21,836 nt of DNA from JAAFHS01 sp031396505 (GTDB lineage: Bacteria; Pseudomonadota; Alphaproteobacteria; Rhodobacterales; Rhodobacteraceae), in assembly GCA_031396505.1 (NCBI GenBank), contig JANNKX010000334.1, positions 1-21,836 on the forward strand. Direction: 5' to 3'. Position numbers and translations under genes: made by a program. Below, one piece after another: positions 8,310-16,423 of the stretch. The stretch's first letter is position 1. Every line of letters starts with the position of its first letter. Below the pieces are notes generated by a model. It searched no databases. It worked only from the letters and a program-made list of their open reading frames with translations, and was not told where the DNA came from.

Positions 8310-8896
8310 AGCGGTGGTTTTTGGGCGTTTTGTTCTGTCTGACGGTCACAGGTTGCAAGGCAGAAGGCGATCCGCGCATCTTGTGGATGTCATTCAGCAC
8401 CTATCACAGCAGCCCCGTCGTCGTCACATCGTTCACGTTGAACGGGTCCGAGATGATCGTGCTGCCGGATGTGGTCGCGGGTCTGGCGGACCTGCCGGAG
8501 CCGCGGTCGGGCAATGGCGGAAGACTGGTTGATCTGCCGCCAGATGTTGGCGATGGCCGCATGACATTCATGGCCGAATGGGTAGAACTTCTGACAGGGC
8601 GCGCCTGGTCTGCGCAGGTTTCGGCCGATATCGGTGATCTGCAAGACGTCAGTGATGGGGCGGTCGAGGCGATGGCCATCTTTGGCCCCAATGGGCTGTT
8701 CATTCTGGCCTCCGATCCGCTGCCCGTATCGGCCACAGATTTTGAATTGAATGATCTTTCAAAGCAATGCGCCACTTACCGTCCCGAAAATGATCGCGAT
8801 TTGACGTCCGAGGCCGAAACGCTTGGCCTCGTTGAATTTCTGGCCCTTGACTATCCACCCGTCACCAACCCCGAATGCCCCGATCCGGAAAATTGA
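8306..8896 (+). CDS. Small lipoprotein, candidate periplasmic immunity protein
   Basis: A 196-residue protein with a lipoprotein signal: MKRWFLGVLFCLTVTGC, lipobox VTGC, modified Cys17 followed by Lys, so outer-membrane retention would be expected under the E. coli +2 rule. The mature part is acidic, with an early Trp (ILWMSF), a PVVVTSFTLNG strand segment and three more Cys; no enzyme motif is seen. In size and layout it resembles the DUF2931/DUF3304-type lipoproteins often found beside type VI lipase effectors, but I cannot assign a family with confidence. It overlaps the upstream GAD-like gene by 4 bases and ends 2 bases before the Tle1-like effector. A role protecting the periplasmic face of the producing cell from that lipase is an inference from position and lipoprotein nature. 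Confidence 0.7.
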   Translation: MKRWFLGVLFCLTVTGCKAEGDPRILWMSFSTYHSSPVVVTSFTLNGSEMIVLPDVVAGLADLPEPRSGNGGRLVDLPPDVGDGRMTFMAEWVELLTGRAWSAQVSADIGDLQDVSDGAVEAMAIFGPNGLFILASDPLPVSATDFELNDLSKQCATYRPENDRDLTSEAETLGLVEFLALDYPPVTNPECPDPEN

Positions 8897-8898
8897 CC

Positions 8899-10278
8899 AT
8901 GGTTGAAACCCCTTCATCCGTTGATGGCCGGGCAAGTGCCGCTGCCCCGCAAGGCGGGGGGCGGCTGGGCAATATCGTGCAATCCTGCCCCAAGGTCACG
9001 CTGGAGTTTGGCGTGTTCTTTGATGGCACGCTGAATAACGGCATCAATTCGCGTCGCACGGGGGGCGAAGGCAGCTACGCCAACGCGCCATCGAATGTCT
9101 TTCTGTTATCGCAACGATACAAGAATGATCCAGCCTTGGATACGCGCAACAGTTGCGGTGGGTATCTGCGGCGGATCAGGTCGTTGTATGTGCCGGGGAT
9201 CGGCACGGTGACGGGGGGCGAAGACGCGCTGTTCGGTTATGCGCTTGGCTATGGCGCGACCGGTGTCGAACAGCGGGTGATCGACGCCTGCCTGCAGATT
9301 GGCCGGATGATCACATTGTTGTCGCCGGGGGTGGAACCCAAAGAGATCATCATGGATGTGTTCGGGTTCAGCCGGGGTGCGGCGGCGGCACGGTATTTCG
9401 TGAACTGTTTCCGGCAGGGGTATGTTGATGCGCGTGGCATCGGCGGCGGTGGCCGGTTGCCGCCGGGGCGCAAGGTGAAGTTCCGGTTCATCGGGCTGTT
9501 TGATACGGTTGCGGCCATCGGATATGCCCAGAACGACTGGAATGCACCGATCAATGTGCATCTGAAAGCGGCGCAGGCGACGCGGATCTATCATCTGACG
9601 GCGATGAACGAATATCGCCAGAATTTCCGCCTGAACCACAACTTGCTGGGCGGCGGGGAAGCGCGCGAATTGCCGGGCGCGCATTCGGACATCGGGGGGG
9701 GGTACCGCGGTCGCGGGGATGAGGTTGATATCGCGTCCGCACGCAGTGCCAGCTATTCCAGCCGGGTCGCCGCCGAAAACGCGCGCAGCCGGATGGTGGC
9801 GGAATATGCGACACAGCGCAGCGCCAACGAGGCGATCTGGATCCGCGAGGGCTGGATCAATGCAAATGAACCGGTCGGCGGCGCGGTGATGAAGGCAGGC
9901 CCCGTTGTGCAGACGCTGCGCCCGACCGTCGCGGGCATCGTCGTGCCGACCTATTCGTTTGAAACCCGCCGCGTGCTGTCGCGGCCTTGGGTGCAGGTTG
10001 GATTGTCGTCTATTCCACTGAAGATCATGTATAATGACGCGGTTGCCAATGCGGTTCCGTTCCTTGCGCTGCCCACAAGCGGGGCTTATGCAGTGCCCGC
10101 TGCCTTGTCATCCGTCGCAGGCACGCTGATCGGCGGGGGCAATCTGGGCGCGGCAGAACGGCGGTCATTGTTGCGCAACTATGGCCATGTGTCGGCGAAT
10201 GTGGGATCAACGGGCATGGCGGCAGAGCCGAACCATGTGCGTGTGGTCTATCCCAACCAGACCGGCCGCGCCAAATAG
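8899..10278 (+). CDS. tle1: DUF2235 alpha/beta-hydrolase, Tle1-like T6SS phospholipase effector
   Basis: A 459-residue protein of the DUF2235 (Tle1) family of type VI lipase effectors, phospholipases that attack membranes of target bacteria. Motifs in order: FGVFFDGTLNN (residues about 37-47), YVPGIGT (97-103), the nucleophile elbow GFSRG with Ser158, GLFDTVAAIG with Asp202, and LPGAHSDIGGGY with His262. Ser158/Asp202/His262 is therefore the likely catalytic triad. The C-terminal RNYGHVSAN segment also recurs in T6SS members. No signal peptide is present, as expected for T6SS cargo. ATG 8899 is chosen over the in-frame ATG 8875, which would overlap the lipoprotein gene; GGAA at 8887-8890 gives a weak ribosome-binding site. 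The candidate immunity genes lie directly upstream and the DUF4123 chaperone gene converges from the right. Confidence 0.88.
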   Translation: MVETPSSVDGRASAAAPQGGGRLGNIVQSCPKVTLEFGVFFDGTLNNGINSRRTGGEGSYANAPSNVFLLSQRYKNDPALDTRNSCGGYLRRIRSLYVPGIGTVTGGEDALFGYALGYGATGVEQRVIDACLQIGRMITLLSPGVEPKEIIMDVFGFSRGAAAARYFVNCFRQGYVDARGIGGGGRLPPGRKVKFRFIGLFDTVAAIGYAQNDWNAPINVHLKAAQATRIYHLTAMNEYRQNFRLNHNLLGGGEARELPGAHSDIGGGYRGRGDEVDIASARSASYSSRVAAENARSRMVAEYATQRSANEAIWIREGWINANEPVGGAVMKAGPVVQTLRPTVAGIVVPTYSFETRRVLSRPWVQVGLSSIPLKIMYNDAVANAVPFLALPTSGAYAVPAALSSVAGTLIGGGNLGAAERRSLLRNYGHVSANVGSTGMAAEPNHVRVVYPNQTGRAK

Positions 10279-10294
10279 GGCGTCAGGCGCGGCC
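10264..10294. terminator. Inverted repeat over two convergent stop codons
   Basis: GGCCGCGCC at 10264-10272 is repeated perfectly inverted as GGCGCGGCC at 10286-10294, with a 13-base loop. The loop holds both stop codons: TAG (10276-10278) of the lipase gene and the TGA (10283-10285, - strand) of the DUF4123 gene. The stem is all G-C and works in either direction, so it could terminate both convergent transcripts. There is no clear U-run on either side, so the terminator role is inferred. Confidence 0.55.
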
Positions 10295-11290
10295 CAGTTC
10301 CGCCATGCGCGCGGTCAGGTGCATCATCTTTTCCGCCTCGTCCTGATCAGCGCGGCAGATCCGGTGCAGTGCGCCTGTCGGATCAAGCGATTCGAAACCG
10401 GGGCCGTGAAACACCTCACACGCGAGCAGGCGAAACAAGGTGTCGGTCTGCGAAAAGCCGTACCCCATCATGCGCGATACGGTTGTATCGGTCAGATGCT
10501 GCAGATCACCGCGTGGCATGTTCTGCAGGCGTTCGGGAAAGGTGGTGGCCAGCAATGTGCCCAGCGTATCCAGCTGGCGGCGCGTCTGGGCCTGCGTCAT
10601 GACCGCGATGTCGGTATCGGACAGGGTGAAGGCGCCTTGCGGGATGTGCGGGGCATCCGTCAGGCCCTGCGGTGCGATCACCCACAGGCCGGGGCCATCG
10701 GGATCGGGGGCAAGGATGGCATCAATGCGGCCACCGTCACGCGGGCGGAACCAGCGGGCAATCAGATCGGGGCGGCTATCAAGGTTGCCGAAATACAAGG
10801 GGGCCATCACCGGCTCCCAGAAGCGAAAGAAGAAATCCTTGCCGCGCATGTCCTTGACGCGCAGAAACCGGCGCAGGTGGAGGCGCAGGGCGTCCAGCCT
10901 CATGTCCGACCGGATCAGGATGCCTGCGCGCGCGCGCCAGAAGGCCCAGGTGGCGGGATGGTCGGGGGCGTCATCGGTGAACAGGCTGCGCAACAGGCGG
11001 TCATCCGGTACCAGTTGCACAAGCCAGGGTGCGGCCTCGGCGGTGCGGTCGGCGGCATCACCGAACAGGCAGGCATGCGGCACGTCCATGCCTGCCAGCC
11101 GCGCGGGCAGTTGCGCAATCAGGGCGGCATCCAGCACGGCAAACACATGGGGGGTGCCGCGAAAGACCGGGTCAAACAGCGGGGCAGGCACGGCGGCCTT
11201 GGCCAGCACACCGAACTGGGCATCAAGCGGGGCAAACCCGGTCACATGGGTGACGGCGACAGTGATCGGGGCAGGGCGGATATCGTCCAT
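10283..11290 (-). CDS. DUF4123 protein, probable T6SS effector chaperone
   Basis: A 335-residue soluble protein whose N-terminal half matches DUF4123, the domain of type VI effector chaperones (TEC/Tap-1) that load cargo onto VgrG. Visible markers are HVFAVLDAA (about 48-56), HACLFGD (72-78), EAAPWLVQL (85-93) and KDFFFRFWEPVMAPL (151-165). The most likely client is the Tle1-like lipase, whose gene converges with only 4 bases between the stop codons. This is unusual, because DUF4123 genes normally lie on the same strand between vgrG and the effector. Upstream on the same strand is mtlK, 96 bp away, so read-through from the polyol operon is conceivable. No VgrG gene is in the window. The family assignment is good; the client is inferred. 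Confidence 0.82.
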   Translation of the reverse strand: MDDIRPAPITVAVTHVTGFAPLDAQFGVLAKAAVPAPLFDPVFRGTPHVFAVLDAALIAQLPARLAGMDVPHACLFGDAADRTAEAAPWLVQLVPDDRLLRSLFTDDAPDHPATWAFWRARAGILIRSDMRLDALRLHLRRFLRVKDMRGKDFFFRFWEPVMAPLYFGNLDSRPDLIARWFRPRDGGRIDAILAPDPDGPGLWVIAPQGLTDAPHIPQGAFTLSDTDIAVMTQAQTRRQLDTLGTLLATTFPERLQNMPRGDLQHLTDTTVSRMMGYGFSQTDTLFRLLACEVFHGPGFESLDPTGALHRICRADQDEAEKMMHLTARMAELGRA

Positions 11291-11320
11291 CGTGGGTGTG
11301 GGTCGCCCTGATCACATACT

Positions 11321-11348
11321 ACGCGTGGCCTACGGTGTTCCACAGCGT
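11321..11348 (-). terminator. Imperfect hairpin between mtlK and the DUF4123 gene
   Basis: ACGCGTGG at 11321-11328 pairs with CCAC (11340-11343) plus GCGT (11345-11348), giving 8 base pairs with one bulged A and an 11-base loop. It lies about 40 bp downstream of the mtlK stop, the place for an operon terminator. There is no U-run after it, so intrinsic termination is doubtful. The rest of the 96-bp gap shows no clear promoter. Confidence 0.3.
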
Positions 11349-11386
11349 CGTATCGCACGCAAGACACAAGAAATTGCCCTGCAGGA

Positions 11387-12823
11387 TCAGTGTGCTGCCT
11401 TGGCAACATAAGCGTCAAGGGTGGCTTTGGTGCCATCCCTTTGCACGGCCTGCAGGGCGGTGGCAAAGGCCGCCACCACGCGCGGATCATCGGCCAGATC
11501 ACCGTAGACAGTATCCATGCGCAACCATGCGGCAGGATCCGCCTTGGCGGCAAGGGCGCGGCCCTGCAGCGCATCCCAATCGGGATCATTGGGGGCAATC
11601 GCGGCCCCGCTGTCGGTGACCCCGGCGCAATAATGGCACCACAGGGCAGAGAGCAGGATCAGGCCGTCGGGCACATGACCTGCTGCAAGGTGATCGCGCA
11701 GCGAGGGCACAATGAATTTCGGCTGGCGGTTTGATCCGTCAAGGCACAGGCGGCGCACCGTGTCTGCAATTTCGGGGTTCGCGAAACGATCGGCGATCAG
11801 GTCAAGATAGGCAGGGATGGATGTGCCGGGCACAGGTGCGACATGGGGCAGAATCTCGGTGCGTTCGACCTTCAGAAGAAAGGCCCGGATCAACGGATCG
11901 GCCATCGCCTCATGCACGAAGTGGATGTCCATCAGGCCAGCGGGGTAGGCGATGATGGCATGCCCGCCGTTCAGGATGCGGATCTTCATCGCCTCGAACG
12001 CATGGACCTGATTGGTGAAAGTGACGCCGACCTTTTCCAGTGCGGGGCGGCCCATGGGAAAGTGATCCTCCAGCACCCATTGGCGAAAGCCTTCGCAGGT
12101 GACGGGGACGGGATCGTGCAGGCCGAAACTGGCGGCCATGCTGCGTTCACGCTCGCCCGTGGCGGGTGTGATGCGGTCAACCATGCCATTGGGAAAGGCG
12201 ACATTTGCATCGACCCATACGGCGAAACCTGTGTCCTGCAGGCGGGCAAGGCCCACCACGGTGGCGTGGGTGACATGGCCGTTGCCGGGCAGGTTATCGC
12301 AGGACATGACGGTAAACGGGGGGGTGCCCGCGACACGCCGCGCGCGCAGGGCGGCAAGGATGGCGCCAAAGGCGGTGATGGGTGCTGCGGGGTGGGCCGC
12401 ATCATGGGTGATGTCGGGATGGCTGGCGTCAAAGCCGCCGGATGCGGTGACGTAATAACCGCCTTCGGTCACCGTCAGGCTGACGATGCGGATGGCGGGG
12501 TCGGTCATCGCGGCGATCAGGGGGGCGTTGTCATCCTGCACGGGGATAAACCCGGTCATCGCACCCACACGGCGGGCGGAATTGCCCTGCGGATCGAGGG
12601 TGATGACCGTTGAGAGAAAATCCTGCGCGGCCAATGCATCACGCATCGCGGCATCGCCCGCCCGCACGCCTGCGCCAAGGATGGCCCAGTCGTGGTCCTG
12701 CCCAAGGGCAAACAGATCGTCCAGATACACGGCCATATGCGCACGGTGGAAATTGCCCAAGCCGATATGCACGATGCCGGGGGTCAATGCGTTGCGGTCA
12801 TAGGCGGGCTGCGTCACGGTCAT
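11387..12823 (-). CDS. mtlK: Mannitol 2-dehydrogenase
   Basis: A 478-residue long-chain polyol dehydrogenase that oxidises D-mannitol to D-fructose with NAD in the cytoplasm. The nucleotide-binding segment GIVHIGLGNFHRAHM is at residues 16-30, SCDNLPGNGH at 174-183, the family signature FPNGMVDRITP at 210-220, and the catalytic K-x4-N-x2-H motif is Lys280, Asn285, His288. The start at 12823 has a good AAGGGA ribosome-binding site 5 bases upstream; the tandem ATG codons at 12844 and 12841 overlap the smoS stop and lack one. It is the last gene of the smo operon, 17 bp behind smoS. Arabinitol or fructuronate enzymes belong to the same family, but the operon context matches R. sphaeroides mtlK. 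Confidence 0.9.
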   Translation of the reverse strand: MTVTQPAYDRNALTPGIVHIGLGNFHRAHMAVYLDDLFALGQDHDWAILGAGVRAGDAAMRDALAAQDFLSTVITLDPQGNSARRVGAMTGFIPVQDDNAPLIAAMTDPAIRIVSLTVTEGGYYVTASGGFDASHPDITHDAAHPAAPITAFGAILAALRARRVAGTPPFTVMSCDNLPGNGHVTHATVVGLARLQDTGFAVWVDANVAFPNGMVDRITPATGERERSMAASFGLHDPVPVTCEGFRQWVLEDHFPMGRPALEKVGVTFTNQVHAFEAMKIRILNGGHAIIAYPAGLMDIHFVHEAMADPLIRAFLLKVERTEILPHVAPVPGTSIPAYLDLIADRFANPEIADTVRRLCLDGSNRQPKFIVPSLRDHLAAGHVPDGLILLSALWCHYCAGVTDSGAAIAPNDPDWDALQGRALAAKADPAAWLRMDTVYGDLADDPRVVAAFATALQAVQRDGTKATLDAYVAKAAH

Positions 12824-12840
12824 GCGGGTCCCTTTGTTCA

Positions 12841-13611
12841 TCATGCGAGCCAGTTGCCACCATCGACGCCGTAAGTCTGGCCGACGCAGTAATCGCTGTC
12901 AGCGCAGGCGAGGAAGATGGCCATCGGGATCAGGTCGGCGGCGGTGCCCATGCGGCCAAAAGGGACGCCATCGCCGACAAGGCGTTTCTTTTCACCCAAG
13001 GGGCGGCCTTCGTGTTTGGCAAACAGCGCATCGACGTGATCCCAATGTGCGCCGTCGACCACACCGGGGGCGATGGCGTTGACGTTGATGCCATGCGCAA
13101 TCAGGTTCAGGCCCGCGCTTTGCGTCAGGCTGATGACGGCGGCTTTGGTGGCGCAATAGACCGCGACAAGGCTTTCGCCCCGGCGTCCCGCCTGCGAGGC
13201 CATGTTGATGATCTTGCCGCCATCGCCTTGCGCGATCATCTGTTTTGCCGCCGCCTGTAGGGAAAACAGCGTGCCTGCGACGTTGACGGCGAAAAGTCTG
13301 TCATAGTTGGCACGGGTGATGTCGGTGACGGGGCAGGCGTCAAACAGCGCGGCGTTATTGACCAGAATATCAAGGCGGCCCATCTGGGCCACGGCCGATG
13401 CAATGGCTGCATCAATGCTGGCCTGATCGGTCACATCCATCTGCACGGCACGGGCCTGCGGACCCAGGTCCGCGACGGCCCCCGCCAAAGCATCGGCGTT
13501 GTTATCGGCCAACGCCACCTGCGCGCCTTCAGCAATATAAGCGCGCGCAAATTCCAGCCCGATGCCACGCGCGGCCCCGGTGATCAGCGCGGATTTGCCA
13601 GCCAGTCTCAT
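12841..13611 (-). CDS. smoS: Sorbitol dehydrogenase, short-chain type
   Basis: A 256-residue short-chain dehydrogenase of the same length as R. sphaeroides SmoS and closely similar to it as I remember that sequence. It oxidises sorbitol (glucitol) to fructose, and galactitol to tagatose, with NAD. The Rossmann motif TGAARGIG is at 11-18, Asp36 marks NAD specificity, NNAA is at 85-88, and the catalytic Ser139, Tyr152 and Lys156 lie in NMASQAGRRGE and YCATK. The C-terminal VDGGNWLA is typical. The start overlaps the smoK stop by 4 bases, so the dehydrogenase is translated together with its transporter. Confidence 0.92.
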   Translation of the reverse strand: MRLAGKSALITGAARGIGLEFARAYIAEGAQVALADNNADALAGAVADLGPQARAVQMDVTDQASIDAAIASAVAQMGRLDILVNNAALFDACPVTDITRANYDRLFAVNVAGTLFSLQAAAKQMIAQGDGGKIINMASQAGRRGESLVAVYCATKAAVISLTQSAGLNLIAHGINVNAIAPGVVDGAHWDHVDALFAKHEGRPLGEKKRLVGDGVPFGRMGTAADLIPMAIFLACADSDYCVGQTYGVDGGNWLA

Positions 13612-14603
13612 GCCATCGCCTTTCCGTCGGCACCAAAGCGGTGGATCTTGGCCGCTTGCGGGCCAAAGCTGATCTGATCGCCATGGCCCACATGCACCTC
13701 GCCCGGCGCACGCACGGTCAGAATGCCCAGATCGCCCGCATCAACCTTGAGAAAGGTATCCGACCCCAGATGTTCGGCCAGCATCACGCGCCCCGCCCAC
13801 GGACCCGCGCCAACCGCGACATGTTCGGGCCGGATACCAATCGTTGTGGCGCCGTGTTTTGCAGCCTCGGGCCCGGCGATCAGGTTCATCTTCGGGCTGC
13901 CGATAAAGCCTGCGACAAAGGTATTCGTCGGGTTGTTATACAGCTCCAGCGGGCTGCCCACCTGTTCGATCCGCCCCGCGTTCAGCACGACGATCTTGTC
14001 GGCCATCGTCATCGCCTCGACCTGATCATGGGTGACATAGATCATCGTGGTTTTCAGGGATTGGTGCAGTTCGCTGATTTCCTGCCGCATGTTGACCCGG
14101 AGTGCCGCATCAAGGTTTGACAACGGCTCGTCAAACAGAAAGGCCGCCGGTTCGCGGACGATGGCGCGGCCAATGGCAACACGCTGACGTTGACCGCCCG
14201 ACAACTGACCGGGCTTGCGGTCAAGGTAGCCTGACAGGTTCAGAACCGCTGCCGCCGCCTCGATCTTCTTTGTCTGGTCCGCCTCGGACATTCCGGCCAT
14301 TTTCAGTGGAAAGGCGATGTTCTTGCGCACGGTCATATGCGGATAAAGCGCATAGGATTGGAACACCATCGCAAGGCCGCGCTTGGCCGGGGGCAGGGCG
14401 GTGGCATCGCGGCCATCGATTTCGATGGTGCCGCTGCTGGTATCCTCCAGCCCCGCAATCAGGCGCAGCAGGGTGGATTTGCCGCAGCCTGATGGCCCGA
14501 CAAAGACAACGAATTCGCCATCCTTTATGTCAAGATCCACGCCCGGAATGACATGCACCTCGCCAAAGGATTTTCGAACAGCTTTCAGCGTGATCTGGCC
14601 CAT
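13608..14603 (-). CDS. smoK: Polyol ABC transporter ATP-binding protein
   Basis: A 331-residue ABC ATPase of the MalK/UgpC type, energising sorbitol/mannitol uptake at the inner membrane. Walker A GPSGCGKST is at 36-44, the Q-loop Gln at 82, signature LSGGQ at 134-138, Walker B with LFDEP (Asp158-Glu159) and the H-loop His192 in YVTHDQ. A C-terminal TOBE-type domain follows, with GIRPEHV. It starts 7 bp after the smoG stop and overlaps smoS by 4 bp. Substrate is inferred from the operon. Confidence 0.9.
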   Translation of the reverse strand: MGQITLKAVRKSFGEVHVIPGVDLDIKDGEFVVFVGPSGCGKSTLLRLIAGLEDTSSGTIEIDGRDATALPPAKRGLAMVFQSYALYPHMTVRKNIAFPLKMAGMSEADQTKKIEAAAAVLNLSGYLDRKPGQLSGGQRQRVAIGRAIVREPAAFLFDEPLSNLDAALRVNMRQEISELHQSLKTTMIYVTHDQVEAMTMADKIVVLNAGRIEQVGSPLELYNNPTNTFVAGFIGSPKMNLIAGPEAAKHGATTIGIRPEHVAVGAGPWAGRVMLAEHLGSDTFLKVDAGDLGILTVRAPGEVHVGHGDQISFGPQAAKIHRFGADGKAMA

Positions 14604-14610
14604 GTTTCCC

Positions 14611-15441
14611 TCACTTCACCGCGCCGAACGTCAGGCCGCGGACCAATTGTTTCTGGCTGAACCAGCCGACGATCAGGATCGGTGCGATGGCCATCGTGCT
14701 GGCGGCACTGAGTTTTGCGTAAAACAGGCCCTGCGGGGCCGAAAAGCTGGCGATGAAGGCTGAAAGGGGGGCTGCGTTAACCGTGGTCAGCGTGATCGTC
14801 CAGAACGCCTCGTTCCATGCAAGGATGATGTTCAAGAGCATGGTCGAGGCGATGCCGGGAATGGCCATCGGGGTCAGCACATAGATGATTTCGTTGCGCA
14901 AGGACGCGCCGTCCATGCGGGCGGCCTCAAGGATCTCGGACGGGATTTCCTTGAAATAGGTGTAAAGCATCCAGATGATGATGGGCAGGTTCATCAACAT
15001 CAGTGCCAGGATCAGACCGATGTGGGTGTCAAACAACCCGGTGCGCTGAAAGATAAGATACATCGGGATCAGCACGCCGACGGCAGGCATCATCTTGGTG
15101 GACAGCATCCACATCAGCAGGTCCTTGGTGCGCTTGCCCGGCACGAACGCCATGGACCACGCGGCAGGGATCGCGATGGCAAGGCCGAGCAGGGTCGAGC
15201 CAAGCGAGATCACAACCGAGTTCCAGAAGAACCGGGGGTAGTCTGACCGCTGCCAGACCTCGGCATAGTTTTCCAGCGTCCAGTCCGCGCCCAGAAATTC
15301 GGGTGGTGAGGCGACAGCACTCGCCTCGGTCTTGAAACTGGTCAGGATTGTCCACAGGACGGGGAAGAAGATCAGCAGACCCACGGCCCAGGCGGCAATG
15401 GTGTAGGCGATCTTGGTTTGCGTGGTGACAGCGCGGGCCAT
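14611..15441 (-). CDS. smoG: Polyol ABC transporter permease 2
   Basis: A 276-residue inner-membrane permease of the MalG type with about six spans. The cytoplasmic EAA loop that docks onto the ATPase reads EIPSEILEAARMDGASL. It pairs with SmoF to form the channel for sorbitol and mannitol. A G-rich ribosome-binding site (GGGGGG) sits about 9 bases ahead of the ATG. The gap from smoF is 15 bp and to smoK 7 bp, so all are on one transcript. Confidence 0.88.
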   Translation of the reverse strand: MARAVTTQTKIAYTIAAWAVGLLIFFPVLWTILTSFKTEASAVASPPEFLGADWTLENYAEVWQRSDYPRFFWNSVVISLGSTLLGLAIAIPAAWSMAFVPGKRTKDLLMWMLSTKMMPAVGVLIPMYLIFQRTGLFDTHIGLILALMLMNLPIIIWMLYTYFKEIPSEILEAARMDGASLRNEIIYVLTPMAIPGIASTMLLNIILAWNEAFWTITLTTVNAAPLSAFIASFSAPQGLFYAKLSAASTMAIAPILIVGWFSQKQLVRGLTFGAVK

Positions 15442-15456
15442 GGTTCAAATCCCCCC

Positions 15457-16329
15457 TCAGGCGTCCAGATGCTTGCCGATGCCACGCATCAGAAAGATGG
15501 CAACGATGTTGGCAAGGATGACGGCAATCAGCCCCCCGGCAGCGGCACGGCCGATGTCTTTGGCAATCAACGCCTGTTTGTAGATCATGTAGGGCAGCGT
15601 GGTGGACGCTGATCCCGGCCCGCCTTGGGTGGTGGTGAAAATCTCGCCAAAGATGCCCAGCAGGAAAATCGTCTGGATCAGGATCACCACGGTGATCGCG
15701 CGGCTAAGGTGCGGCAGGACCAGATAACGAAAGCGCGAAAATGCCGATGCGCCATCCATTTCAGCCGCTTCCATCTGTTCGGATGACATGGATTGCAGCG
15801 CGGTCAGCAGGATCAGCGTGGCAAAGGGCAGCCATTCCCAGGCGACGATAAAGATCACGGACGCCATCGGGTAGGATTCCAGAAACAGGATCGGCTGATA
15901 CCCAAACCCCTGTGCTGCCGCCGCCAGAAGGCCGTTCTGCGGGTGCATGAACAGGTTTTCCCAGATCGACGCAGCGACGGGCGGCATCACGAAAAACGGC
16001 GAGATCACCAGAATGCGCAGTGGCCCTTGCCCCCAGATCGGCTGATCGATCAGAATGGCGATCAGGATGCCCAACACGACGGTGATGATCAGCACACCCC
16101 CGACCAATAGCAGGGTGTTGATGATCGCGGTCCAGAAATCAGGCGAATTCAGGAACCATGCGTAGTTGTTGAAACCAACCCAACCCGTGCGGTCGGGCGA
16201 CAACAGCCGGTACAGCCGGAATGAGAAATACAGTGTCATCGCCAGCGGCACGATCATCCAGATGAACAGCAGGATGACGGATGGTGCCACCATCAGGCGG
16301 GCGGCCGCGCGGGTGCTTGTCGTGGACAT
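15457..16329 (-). CDS. smoF: Polyol ABC transporter permease 1
   Basis: A 290-residue inner-membrane permease of the MalF type without the large periplasmic loop, with about six spans and the EAA loop SSEQMEAAEMDGASAF. It is the partner of SmoG. The start at 16329 (MSTTSTRAAARLMVAPS) has AGGGAG about 9 bases upstream and begins just before the first membrane span. The open frame extends back to 16416, but that stretch is Arg/Pro-rich and reaches toward the stem-loop after smoE, so it is leader and not protein. A 147-bp gap separates it from smoE. Confidence 0.88.
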   Translation of the reverse strand: MSTTSTRAAARLMVAPSVILLFIWMIVPLAMTLYFSFRLYRLLSPDRTGWVGFNNYAWFLNSPDFWTAIINTLLLVGGVLIITVVLGILIAILIDQPIWGQGPLRILVISPFFVMPPVAASIWENLFMHPQNGLLAAAAQGFGYQPILFLESYPMASVIFIVAWEWLPFATLILLTALQSMSSEQMEAAEMDGASAFSRFRYLVLPHLSRAITVVILIQTIFLLGIFGEIFTTTQGGPGSASTTLPYMIYKQALIAKDIGRAAAGGLIAVILANIVAIFLMRGIGKHLDA

Positions 16330-16423
16330 GGGGGCGCTCTCCCTGATACGGCGCGAACGGGCAGGCAGTGCGTGAACGGATGGGAAAAACGGGCGACGCA
16401 CAACGATATCTGGCATCGAAAGT

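Noticed and set aside
8875..8898. Earlier in-frame start for the Tle1-like lipase
   Set aside because: It would overlap the lipoprotein gene by 22 bases; ATG 8899 lies 2 bases after that stop and has a GGAA motif upstream.
10181..11311. Open frame of 376 codons on the + strand opposite the DUF4123 gene
   Set aside because: The - strand reading has DUF4123 motifs; this frame shows Gly/Gln/Ala-rich antisense composition.
16330..16416. 29-residue N-terminal extension of SmoF
   Set aside because: Arg/Pro-rich leader with no similarity to permeases; the Met at 16329 has a proper ribosome-binding site and precedes the first membrane span.
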